Positions 12,560-21,705 of a stretch of 64,000 nucleotides of DNA are shown piece by piece (the stretch's first letter is position 1; each line of letters opens with the position of its first letter). The translations under genes and the position numbers were made by a program. The notes under the pieces were generated by a model, which did no database searches, was not told where the DNA came from, and saw nothing but the letters and a program-made list of their open reading frames with translations. The DNA is from Saitoella complicata NRRL Y-17804 (lineage: Eukaryota > Ascomycota > Saitoellomycetes > Saitoellales > Saitoellaceae). The stretch spans positions 62,001-126,000 of the forward strand of contig NW_017566995.1 in assembly GCF_001661265.1 (NCBI RefSeq). The letters are read 5' to 3'.

Positions 12560-13162
12560 GCTTGAAGCGGGTTTTTGAAGCGGGCTTGAAGGGATGCTGG
12601 AGGAAAAAACTATTCTCGCTCGCACAACGCATGGCCCGTTGGATGCCTTAATCCGTGGACGCTCATTACGCATCCTGTGGAGAGGAGGAGGTCTTGCGAC
12701 CTGCAGAGAAGGGGAGTCATTCGGCCAGACTAACAGAACAGAGCGGGAGCCTCACGAGACTTGCGTTTCGCTCTGGGAGATGAGTGTTGCGCTCGCAACC
12801 ACAGAGTGTGATACACCTTTACATAGTCACAGGCAAATGATGCCGAGTTAAGGCCGAGGACCGTCAGCAGATCACGAGCGTGGAGGGCATGGGAGGGTCA
12901 AAAGGGAATGCCCGAGCAGAAGCGACTATACCTATGACTCGAGGAAAGACTCCATGACTCACCTTTATGAATCATGATCGGATATCCGGCAATAATGAAC
13001 GATAGATGATTCTGGTTTAAATCCTTATTTAAATGTTACCTTCCGAGTCAGTGCTGCGGGGCCAAACGCTCAAAGCACGCTAAAAAATTGGCAGATTTTC
13101 CTCGAGTAGGGCCAACATCCGAGTCAACTCACTGTTCACCCCCTCCCCAACCAAAAGTCATC
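12560..13162. promoter_or_regulatory. ilv5 upstream region with TGACTC sites
   Basis: About 600 bases without a gene. It contains one full TGACTCA (12955-12961) and TGACTC cores at 12935-12940, 13045-13050 (reverse), 13121-13126 (reverse) and 12714-12719 (reverse). TGACTCA is the known binding site of Gcn4/CPC-1/CpcA, the general amino-acid control activator. That suits a branched-chain amino-acid gene. Binding is inferred. Confidence 0.6.
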
Positions 13163-14518
13163 ATGGCTGCTGCTCGTTCTGCTGCCCGTGCTCTCCGCAT
13201 TGCCGCCCGTGCTGGTGTCCAGCAGCGTACTTTCGCCGCTGTTGCCCGCCGTGTCGCCATGCCCCAGGTTGCCGTCCCTGCCATGCAGGCTCGTGGTGTC
13301 AAGACCATGGACTTCGCTGGTCACAAGGAGACCATCTACGTACGTTCTTTTTCCGTCATTTGCGAGGATCCGGGTCGACTCGGTCGAGTTTGGTGTGTTG
13401 GGTTTGAATTTGCACCAGATGCATGACCCAAGATGAGATTCGAGCTTGACCCGGAGACTGCGCGCATGATCTATTCAGTTGAACGATCGCTAACGGAGGG
13501 TTTGGTGTTACAGGAGCGTGCCGACTGGCCCGTGGAGAAGCTCCAGGAGTACTTCAAGAACGACACCCTCGCCATGATCGGTTACGGATCTCAGGGTCAC
13601 GGTCAGGGTTTGAACGCCCGTGACCAGGGTCTCAACGTTATCGTCGGTGTCCGTAAGAACGGTGCCTCCTGGAAGATGGCCATCGAGGACGGTTGGGTCC
13701 CCGGAAAGAACTTGTTCGAGGTCAACGAGGCCATCAACAAGGGTACCATCATCATGAACCTTTTGTCCGACGCTGCCCAGTCTCAGACCTGGAAGGAGAT
13801 CAAGCCCCTCATCACCAAGGGCAAGACCCTCTACTTCGCTCACGGTTTCTCCGTTGTCTACAAGGACATCACCGGTGTTGACGTTCCCGAGGACGTTGAT
13901 GTCATCCTTGCCGCCCCCAAGGGTTCCGGCCGTACCGTCCGCACTCTCTTCAAGGAGGGCCGTGGTATCAACGCCTCCATTGCCGTCCACCAGGACGTCA
14001 CCGGTAAGGCTGAGGAGAAGGCTGTTGCCCTCGCCGTCGGTGTCGGTGCCGGTTACATCTTCAAGACCACCTTCAAGAAGGAGGTCTTCTCTGACCTTTA
14101 CGGAGAGCGTGGTTGTTTGATGGGTGGTATCCAGGGTATGTTCTTGGCTCAGTACCAGGTCCTCCGTGAGCGTGGTCACTCCCCCTCCGAGGCCTTCAAC
14201 GAGACCGTCGAGGAGGCTACGCAGTCTTTGTACCCCTTGATCGGTAAGAACGGTATGGACTGGATGTTCAACGCCTGCTCCACCACCGCTCGTCGTGGTG
14301 CCCTCGACTGGGCTCCCCGCTTCTACGAGGCCTTGAAGCCCGTCTTCGACGACCTCTACACCGCCGTCGAGAACGGTTCCGAGACCCAGCGCTCTTTGGA
14401 CTTCAACGGTGCCCCCGACTACCGCGAGAAGTTGCAGAAGGAGCTTGACGAGATTGACAACCAGGAGATCTGGCGCGTGGGTAAGATCGTCCGCCAGTTG
14501 CGTCCTGAGAACAAATAA
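13163..14518 (+). CDS. ilv5: Ketol-acid reductoisomerase, mitochondrial
   Basis: Two exons: 13163-13339 and 13514-14518; 393 residues, the fungal length. It performs the second step of isoleucine and valine synthesis in mitochondria (acetolactate to dihydroxy-isovalerate, NADPH and Mg2+). The first 45 or so residues are Arg/Ala-rich with no acidic residue: a clear mitochondrial presequence. Exon 2 carries the NADPH motif GYGSQGHGQG from residue 82, the FAHGF segment, and the metal-binding DLYGERGCLMGG and VEEA regions. Codon bias is extreme, so expression should be high. The intron is 174 nt and I see no RNA gene in it. Confidence 0.97.
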
Positions 14519-15530
14519 GTGTTTGGGGAAAAGTATTGTACTCTAGTTTGCTTGAAAGATTAATTCGTCTTGAGCTTATTTGTACGTCTTGGATTAGCAA
14601 TTGCGGGTGGTCATTGTGATGGGAAGGAATAAAATTCATCATAAAAATCACCTCTATGCTTTCCCTTCTTTTGTGCTGTGAATCTGTGCACGTGACTCAC
14701 GCGTACCGAACCGTAGCGACGCCCAGCTCACGACCGCACAGAGGGCAGTGTGATGGCAGAAACTGATCAGGATCCTCCATTTGTGTTTATAAAGTCTCCT
14801 AACGAGCAACAATGTATATTTTCATGGGTGAACATTCCCCGCGACCCGCCGCTACGAAAGTTTCCTTCCCACGCTCCGTCTACACGCAAGCAGCACCCAC
14901 CTGACAAACAGCATCCAAATTGGGCATAAAAACTCGTTTGAACTTGAACCTCGTCTTCAACGTCTCTTCACACCTACGCTTCCGCTGACGGCGGTCCCTA
15001 TTTTTAGCGACTCATTACAGACCCCTGTTCACCAAGCGGGCCCGACCACTGAACCCATGTCGCACGATCGTCAAGCCACAACACGCAGCATCCAAGGGAA
15101 CCGGAAGTTGTAATGCCGTTTAGATTATAAGGTTTTACGAAAGGGAGAGGCAGTCGGTCTTGAAGGACAGTGTTTTGGGGCGGAGGAGAAGCTGCTGGGG
15201 GAACTTGGAAAAACTCGGGGACCATGAGCAAACTCGCGCGGTGTTCGTAGCACGCTCGTAGCCCAAAAACGACGAGTTAGACGGAGGAATCTGGTGCCGA
15301 ACTTCCGAGTACCTCGGCACGACCAAGTCATATGGACGTAATGCCAAGCCCAAACACGCCGAGCCCCGCTCAGATTTGTGAGGGAGGCAACGGATTACAG
15401 TCAACCGTGGTCACGCAATCGACGGGAATGACGTTTGTGGATCCCCTTCCCCTCTTCTTGGCGGTGAAGTTGGGGGTTTCGCGGCCTCCCACCTCCTCAG
15501 ATTTGGAGTCCGGGTTGGGGACCCCTCGAG
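14519..15530. other. Intergenic, no gene recognised
   Basis: The first kilobase of the largest gene-poor stretch. It contains the ilv5 3' end, then sequence with no recognisable coding potential. A small hairpin of 7-bp arms (GTGCCGA/TCGGCAC) lies near 15294-15320. Confidence 0.4.
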
Positions 15531-15538
15531 TATAAAAA
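15531..15538 (+). promoter_or_regulatory. TATA box of a relic gene
   Basis: TATAAAAA sits 60 bases before an ATG (15593) in a typical fungal leader context of CAACACAAACAACCAAC-type sequence. This looks like a genuine core promoter although no intact long frame follows. Confidence 0.5.
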
Positions 15539-15592
15539 GGCAGCGCCCTCCCACCTTTGTTGGACTCCATCGACCAACACAAACAACCAACA

Positions 15593-15832
15593 ATGGGTAC
15601 AAAGAATAACATGGCAACTTGAGTTCGACTTCAATTCAATCGTCCACCTCGACGGTATTACTTCAACTTCAACCCAAACAGCAACTTGAACGTCGACGTC
15701 TATGCCAGCGAAAAACCAAAAGTCGAACGACTCAACCAAAACTCGGGTCAAACGCCTACGATTACGATTACTCCTCCGACAACCCAACACAGCACTTGCC
15801 ACAGTCAGACTATGCAATACTTCGGTAATTGA
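15593..15832 (+). pseudogene. Relic of a small Asn/Gln/Thr-rich protein gene
   Basis: Downstream of the TATA box, an ATG opens a nine-codon frame that ends. Farther on the same frame is open for 65 codons and ends in QTMQYFGN and a stop at 15832. It includes NFNPNSNLNVDVYASEKPK and a Thr-rich QTPTITITPPTTQHST part. I see no clean splice pair joining the two. The 3' half is copied in the tandem duplication (frame ending at 16082). I do not recognise the family. It may be a decayed gene, or a real one whose first exon I cannot place. Confidence 0.35.
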
Positions 15833-15954
15833 CTCGCTGATGTGCCATTTGCGAATCAAGTGTTGGGTTTAGGTCAGTATCGCAACAGGACTTTCCCCCG
15901 TGGTTGAGCAATTCAACTTGCGGTTTCGGCATCGACAAAACAAATCATTCCTAA
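15705..15954 (+). repeat. 250-bp tandem duplication, copy 1
   Basis: The unit starts CCAGCGAAAA and covers the 3' half of the relic reading frame plus its 3' flank. From 15731 to 15911 it is identical base for base to 15981-16161. The first 25 or so bases carry a few substitutions. Confidence 0.9.
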
Positions 15955-16195
15955 CCAGCGAAAATCCAAAAGTCCAACAGCTCAACCAAAACTCGGGTCA
16001 AACGCCTACGATTACGATTACTCCTCCGACAACCCAACACAGCACTTGCCACAGTCAGACTATGCAATACTTCGGTAATTGACTCGCTGATGTGCCATTT
16101 GCGAATCAAGTGTTGGGTTTAGGTCAGTATCGCAACAGGACTTTCCCCCGTGGTTGAGCAATGTTGGCATCCGACAAAACAAATAATGACTAACC
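15955..16195 (+). repeat. 250-bp tandem duplication, copy 2
   Basis: Directly abuts copy 1 (offset 250). It keeps the same C-terminal reading frame (stop at 16082). The last 35 bases match copy 1 after a short gap, so the two copies have begun to diverge only at their edges. Near identity of 181 bp points to a recent duplication or to gene conversion. Confidence 0.88.
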
Positions 16196-16205
16196 ACTGC
16201 CTTGT

Positions 16206-16245
16206 CACTCCGTGATAGGACGGTCTTATGTCCTATCACGGAGTG
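16206..16245. repeat. Perfect 15-bp hairpin
   Basis: CACTCCGTGATAGGA (16206-16220) pairs exactly with 16231-16245 around a 10-base loop. No run of T follows that would suggest a terminator. Confidence 0.9.
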
Positions 16246-16318
16246 TCGCCTTGATCGTGTCTTTAGAGTGTCTCGAAAGGGCTGGCGATCGCGGTGCCGA
16301 ACATATGAGATACTTGCC

Positions 16319-16402
16319 GATAAGAATCCATGGTCTCCTACCATGGTGGACGCAAGGAACAATTGCTGATAAGAATCCATGGTCTCTTACCATGGTGGAC
16401 GC
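16319..16402. repeat. Two direct copies of a CCATGG hairpin unit
   Basis: A 35-base unit, GATAAGAATCCATGGTCTC then TACCATGGTGGACGC with one variable base between, occurs at 16319-16353 and 16368-16402. Each forms a 7-bp hairpin CCATGGT/ACCATGG with a five-base loop. Confidence 0.88.
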
Positions 16403-16430
16403 GATTGGTCTCATATTACTAGGTTGATTC

Positions 16431-16470
16431 CCCATGGGATGAAATTATGCCCTCGTATTCATCCCATGGG
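16431..16470. repeat. Perfect 13-bp hairpin with CCCATGGG in both arms
   Basis: CCCATGGGATGAA (16431-16443) pairs exactly with TTCATCCCATGGG (16458-16470) around a 14-base loop. Each arm also holds the 8-bp palindrome CCCATGGG, so several foldings are possible. Confidence 0.9.
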
Positions 16471-17230
16471 AATTATGACTGCGAGAGTTGGCTCGTTGAC
16501 TAGAAACAAGTTGAGTGATCTCGCTTGGTACTTTCGGCAGTGCATTCGAAGTCGGGTTTTCTCCCTTTCAACAGGGTTTCCCGGCGCACTAGGTGTTGGA
16601 GTGGTCCTTTGACCAATCTGATGCTTAGCGTGCTTGGATTCCTTATTTCTTTTCTTGGTTTGTTTGCGGGTTTCTTAGTTAGCATATCCTTTACTGGTCT
16701 TTTCTTGCGATTTTCATGGTTTTCTTAGTTAAACAGCCAATTTCTTAAGGAAGGATTTAATAATGGGGGGGAAGAGAGACGATAGAAGGGAAGGAGACGA
16801 GAGTAGATGGTATAGAAGAGAGAGCGGTGAACATCAAGTTTGCTTGGCTCTGTCGTCTTAGAAATCGGACTTGAATGATTTCCTCAGTTGACTTGGCCGT
16901 TCCTCCTATGTGATGCCCGAAATCTACGAGCTCCTGTCCTTAAATCTCTGGTACATCGTCGCGCTCGACTCGCGTATGCGTGGGAATTAAGAGTACGACT
17001 TGAACACGAATTTAAGCTCCATCCTCAACCTACACTCCACATTATATGGGCATTGTTGGACATGAACGATGAACGTCTGTTTGTAGAAATGCGTCAATTC
17101 TATAAGCCATGCAATACCATGCCAAGAAAATCCAATACCCATAACCGTAACCCATACCGTTACCCAAAAACGCTATATCGCACCCTCAAGCCCTCTTCAC
17201 TTCGCGAATCCTTCACCGCGAATCCTTCGT
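16471..17230. other. Intergenic, low-complexity stretches
   Basis: A T-rich part (16640-16740) gives a hydrophobic chance frame. A purine-rich part follows (16765-16830). The last 200 bases are the 3' flank of the heat-shock protein gene. No gene recognised. Confidence 0.4.
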
Positions 17231-18046
17231 CTACCACACTCTCTGCTTCCTGACCTCAACCTTCGGCACTCTAATCTCAACAACCCCATCCTCAACCCTG
17301 GCCTCAACCCCCTCATGCGCAAACCTCTTCCCCACATCTTCCTCATCGTCCAAGTACCTCTCCAACTCCACCACTCTCTCGAACTTTCCCACTTTCCTCT
17401 CCTTGATTTCAGGAGTCGAGGAGGAGTGTTGTTGGGGTGCGTGAATGACACCACCGATGTATAAACGGTCGGAGCGAGGGTCGTATTCGAGTTCGAGATC
17501 ATCTTTGCGGAGACCGGGGAGGGCGAAGTGGAGGGTTAGGTGGGTTGGGTTCGAGTAGACGTCCATTGTTGGGACCCAATATTCCTCCTTCTTCACTTCT
17601 TCCTTCTTCGGTTGTTGTTGTCTCTGGGTCTGGGTCAGAGCCTGGGGCTTCGGTGATGGCTGAGCCGCAGTGCGAGGAGAGGGAGCGCGCTTAACGGGGA
17701 CTTGACGAGCGTAGATCTGCCCCGTATACGGATCACGGAAGTATTGCGTCTCGAACTCCTGTGGCTGTTTCTTCGGCTGTGACTGTTGTGCTTTGCGTGC
17801 GAGGGGATGAGCGTAGATTTGTCCCGTGTATGGATCGCGGAGGTATTCGACCTCCGGCTTCCGGTGCTGCCTCTGGCGTGCGAAAGGTGAGTAAACGTAC
17901 TCGTCCTCGTAGGGATCGGAGTTGTATTCGTCGTCCTCGTAGTGGTATGGCGAAGAAGTATATGGCCGCTGCTGTCCCGCTCCGAAGAGATCGAAGAGCG
18001 AAGGACCGGCGGATCCGGAGGCATAAGATTGTGGTGCGTAGAACAT
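17231..18046 (-). CDS. Hsp20/alpha-crystallin-type small heat-shock protein
   Basis: A 271-residue single-exon protein. The C-terminal 115 residues read as an alpha-crystallin domain: PTMDVYSNPTHLTLHFALPG, DDLELEYDPRSDRLYIGG, the GKFERVVEL strand and DGVVEIRVPKVE at the end. Small heat-shock proteins hold unfolding proteins in oligomers. The N-terminal half is unusual: rich in Gln, Tyr, Arg and Pro, with two copies of a DPYTGQIYA motif about 36 residues apart. No I-x-I tail follows the domain. A heat-shock element lies upstream. Confidence 0.85.
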   Translation of the reverse strand: MFYAPQSYASGSAGPSLFDLFGAGQQRPYTSSPYHYEDDEYNSDPYEDEYVYSPFARQRQHRKPEVEYLRDPYTGQIYAHPLARKAQQSQPKKQPQEFETQYFRDPYTGQIYARQVPVKRAPSPRTAAQPSPKPQALTQTQRQQQPKKEEVKKEEYWVPTMDVYSNPTHLTLHFALPGLRKDDLELEYDPRSDRLYIGGVIHAPQQHSSSTPEIKERKVGKFERVVELERYLDDEEDVGKRFAHEGVEARVEDGVVEIRVPKVEVRKQRVW

Positions 18047-18870
18047 TGTGACAGCTAGTTTATCGTTGATCTGTAGCGATGATCTGAGATGAGATCGGAA
18101 TGTGTAGGACTTGTTTGACTGATGGAGATCATTGCGACGAAGGGAATGGGTCTTGTATTATACCCACGATTTGGTGTTGGTGTACGTAATTCAGTGGAAG
18201 CCTCGTGCAGATTCTGGGGTGCGCGAGAAGTTCGGTGCAGATTCGCGCGGGTTCGAGAAGGGGGAAGGCGTCGGAAGCGCGGAGACAGCCAGCTCTACGA
18301 GGAGGATTGAGATGATAAGTTGATGGAGAACATATAGGGATTGAACAGACCTTCTCAGCTTCTTTTCACTCGCTGCTGAAGCAGTCCTATCGACATGGGC
18401 TGCCTTCGCAGATGTATCTATAGCACGCACAGAAATGCAGCCACCCGCGGATCTCCGACTTGTGCCAAGTTGGAGTTCCTTGAATGGGTAATAGCTTCGA
18501 GCACAATCGTCTTTCTGAGTCCGTCCGGCGCAGGCTGATCTGCTCCGCTTATATGGCATGATACACAACCGTGAGCGTCGGCGGCGGTGTTGACATGTCG
18601 TGCCATGGACTGCCATATCAGGGCCTTTCGAGAGGACACAACAACTCCGTTCAAGCAGACCATTATCAATTTTGTTCATGATTCTCGGAAGAGATGACCA
18701 CGAGAAGCAAGGAGAGGGCGCCGTGAACAGATTACCAAAGAATGTATTCCTATATTCCCCGACACACCATTAAGCAAAACCCACCCCAACCCACCATGCT
18801 GAAATAAGAAATAAAGGAAACGGAAAAATGGAAGGGTAAAGCGTCGTTGTTTATGAGTGAGATTGGTTGG
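18047..18870. other. Intergenic between hsp20-type and Orm genes
   Basis: About 820 bases. The first 250 form the promoter of the heat-shock gene. The rest shows no coding potential I trust. Confidence 0.45.
18251..18260 (-). promoter_or_regulatory. Heat-shock element
   Basis: GTTCGAGAAG fits nTTCnnGAAn, the inverted pair of Hsf1 pentamers. Further GAA/TTC units lie close by (GAGAAGTTC near 18219-18233). The site is about 205 bases before the start codon of the small heat-shock gene. Confidence 0.55.
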
Positions 18871-19591
18871 TTACTCGTCGTCTTCCTCAGGGTGAAGGAT
18901 GGCGTTGAGATTCAGACGCTTTCGGTGGGCCTATGGGATAGTTAGCACCTGTGTAATGGTAGGAAGACTTCGCTTGACGAGGTATCGTCATAGCAGGATG
19001 TCATGCGTACCGCCGGCAACTTAGGCACAAGCACAACCAACAACGCCATCAAGTTCACCACAAACATCCACAAATCGTAATGCGTATAATGCGTACTCAA
19101 CAAAAACAAACACACAGGAACCCCAGTCAACCACTTCTTCGTCGGGGTGTACTGCTCGCCGTTGTCCATTTGTTCCCACATATTCAGGTTATCGTAGGCG
19201 CCGGCGTTGAATTCGAACGGGATGCCTTTGACCCAGTGGAACATGAGGTAGGTTATGGACATGTATGAGAGGTTTGTGAGGGTCCAGGAGAGTTCGCGGG
19301 AGACTGTTGGGAGGGAGTTGAAAAGGAGGCGGAGGAGGATGATGAGGAGGGGGTGAATCAACCAGGCGCCTATTGTACACAATGTAAGCATTGACTCCAC
19401 GATGGATAGAGAGAGATGGAGTGAGGAGGAGACAAACCTTTCGCGTCAACCCAACTCGAGTTAAAGTTAGGCAAAGCACCCTGATCCAACCTATCATCCT
19501 CACTCTCCGGCTGCACCTCCTGAATAATACTACTCGATCTTCTCCTCATTCCAGCTTTTGCTTCAGCTCTCGTCACGGAAAGGCGGTCCAT
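18871..19591 (-). CDS. orm1: Orm1/ORMDL-family regulator of sphingolipid synthesis
   Basis: Three exons: 19591-19438, 19369-19011, 18930-18871; 190 residues. ORMDL proteins sit in the ER membrane and inhibit serine palmitoyltransferase; phosphorylation of the N-terminal serines relieves this in yeast. Seen: an N-terminal RRRSSSIIQE serine cluster, NFNSSWVDAKGAWLIHP, and the membrane core with TNLSYMSITYLMFHWVKGIPF and THYDLWMFVVNL. Two of the expected four helices are clear, the others fainter. The last exon (RKRLNLNAILHPEEDDE) is placed by frame and is the least certain part. Confidence 0.92.
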
Positions 19592-19903
19592 TCCAAACGA
19601 AAGAATAGCACGGCACGGGACCGGGTATGAGTGTAAGGCTTTTGCTTTGTTTTGCGGTGCCTTGGTTCTGCGGGTGAAACTCCGGGCCGCTCTATAGCTA
19701 TATGCCGGTAGTATGATGAATTCCCCGGCTGCAGAGGAAATGAGATAATCGAATCGATGTCGTCGATGGAGGGGAGGACAACCGACGTCTTGCTGACTTG
19801 GACGTCCCGTATACGTCTGTTGGGTGCTGTGGCTAGAATTTGCTGCGCCAACCACCAACCACCAACCACCAACCACCAACCTGGAACCGGAACACGATAA
19901 GCA
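19592..19903. promoter_or_regulatory. Divergent promoter of orm1 and spc2
   Basis: 312 bases between two genes that both act in the ER membrane. The spc2 side carries a 7-bp minisatellite directly before the start. Confidence 0.5.
19848..19881 (+). repeat. 7-bp minisatellite (CCAACCA)n
   Basis: Nearly five perfect copies of a seven-base unit over 34 bases, ending 22 bases before the spc2 start codon, so it is probably in the leader. Confidence 0.9.
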
Positions 19904-20523
19904 ATGAGTAAAGCGACGAATACGGCACTTGCGGCGCCTGAGGCGATCAACAAATCGAATTTGGCAGATCTGAAAAATACTAGCGATGATGCAATTGCTC
20001 CCGTACGCTTGTGGGCCTGTCGACTTTGCTCGTCTGGGTATACTGACGGATTCGCGTACAGTTCATGTCTGGGCTCGGATACACCCAATCCCACTACCTA
20101 ACCGACATCCGCCTCGCAATCGGCTACCTCGCCGCCGGAATCATCGCCCTCACAGCCTTCAACGACTACAAAAAGGGGTTCACACCCGCTAAATCGCACA
20201 CCCTGATCGGCGTGGTGCTCTACTTCGTCCTCAACACCATCCTCACGCTCTGGATGTTCTTTGTCGAAAAGGGTACGGTGTATGTTGGGGCTGATCACAC
20301 CAAGGGTGAGAATATCAGGGTGGAGAGTTTGGGGCCGAGGAGGAAGTGGGGGCCGAGGTATAGGTTGAAGGTGGTGAAGTTGAAGGATATGGAGAAGGAT
20401 CTTGAGGTTGAGCTTGAGGGGGAGTTTAGTGAGTGGTTTGATGAGGATGGCGTGCTTGTGAGGACGAAGTTTGATGAGTTTTTGGCTGGGGCTTTGGCGC
20501 AGCTGGAGAAGAAGAAGCTGTAG
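19904..20523 (+). CDS. spc2: Signal peptidase complex subunit 2
   Basis: Two exons: 19904-20002 and 20062-20523; 186 residues. This is the non-catalytic SPC25/Spc2 subunit of the ER signal peptidase, which links the enzyme to the translocon. Seen: a DIRLAIGYLAAGIIALTAF helix, the DYKKGFTP turn, a second helix (LIGVVLYFVLNTILTLWMFF), then a cytosolic beta-rich domain and a Lys-rich end. Topology and length fit. The intron falls just before FMSGLGYTQSHYLTD. Confidence 0.9.
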
Positions 20524-20862
20524 GACGGGATGTATGACTAGGTATACCGCGCGATATCCGGAGCAAAAAAGTGCCATATATGACCGCAACGTACATCGGA
20601 GCCAAGATGTCATTGGAAGCCTATGGTATGCTTGATCAACAAGAGGCTTAGGTTGCACGAAAACTTGGTCTCAATAACCTGCGGTAAACGCATAGACACG
20701 CATACACCCGGTCACTTGCAACTTGAGCTCGATAATATGATCAAAATGCTTTCATTCGTCGCATATAACATACACATCCCCCTCTCTTTTCCAGCTCTAT
20801 CAGGACTCCAGTCTCAAAATTACTCCTCGTGTTCCACCTTCACCTCCTCAAGGGGTATATAT
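20524..20862. other. Intergenic between convergent genes
   Basis: About 340 bases between the 3' ends of spc2 and the mitochondrial protein gene; nothing recognised beyond 3' flanks. Confidence 0.45.
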
Positions 20863-21406
20863 TCAATCCAACCTCGGCTTCACACCCGAAACATCCGCCT
20901 GAGATCCCGGCGCAAGATTGAACGGAGACCCAGCGTTAAACTGCTCCCAATCCTTCAACCTCATAATCTCAGGCCTCTCCGCACTCATAAACAACTTCTT
21001 AGTCTCCGCCGCCCTTAGCGCAAGCTCCTGCTGCTTCAAATTGATTCGGTCCGCTTCCTTTTCGGGGACCATGGAGGTTTCCATGGTGCGGGTGAAGATG
21101 GATTTGCCGTCTTTGGCGTGCTTGGCGGAGTAGGAGTTTTCGAATTGGACGAGAGTGACGAGGGCGATGGTACCGAGGATGAACTTGGCGAAGCCGGGGG
21201 AGACTAGGGCTGTTACAACGCACTGTTAGCATTCACCCTAGAAGAATAATGGCTGTGAAGAGTGGAGGAGGAGGAGACATACGTTCCCCACCATCAGCAG
21301 GAGAGGTCTCGTTCCCCTCTGGCTGTTGAGGGGAATGGGTTCCGGCAGAGCGGCGTGCTGCTGCTCGTCTAGCGATAGGGGATGCTCTGAGGGTTCGTGC
21401 AAGCAT
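20863..21406 (-). CDS. Small mitochondrial membrane protein, possibly complex I accessory subunit
   Basis: Two exons: 21406-21283 and 21209-20863; 156 residues. The N-terminus (MLARTLRASPIARRAAARRS) is a strong mitochondrial presequence. One hydrophobic helix follows (FAKFILGTIALVTLV), then a charged region and a C-terminal FNAGSPFNLAPG segment. The layout and that last motif recall the fungal 17.8-kDa accessory subunit of NADH:ubiquinone oxidoreductase, which ends in a similar FNTGSPYN stretch; this is from memory and not tested. The intron (73 nt) joins GGE to PLVSPG in frame. Confidence 0.6.
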
Positions 21407-21705
21407 TCCGTGAATTGTTCGTGATCTGGTTCGTAGAGCGCGATGTGAGGCCGTAAGGTGGAGATGCAGGTCGTGCAGACATCAGGGGGCAAAGAGGGGA
21501 GGTATACGAGCGGCTGTACGAGTGAGGTGAATCTTCTTAATTCTCTATAATCTTTTTGAAGTCAGACTTCTGCTTCTTGAGACGTCTTCCTGGTCCCGCT
21601 GCACCCCTTCTCAGCCCTCGCCGAAAGCTGCACGCCGCCGTAATAAGGATCTCGAAAAAGTCGATACCGCGACACCAACCTTGCGAACCGTCCATAACCT
21701 TCACG

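Noticed and set aside
16525-16728. Hydrophobic plus-strand frame resembling membrane helices
   Set aside because: It comes from T-rich low-complexity DNA, which always yields Phe/Leu-rich frames.
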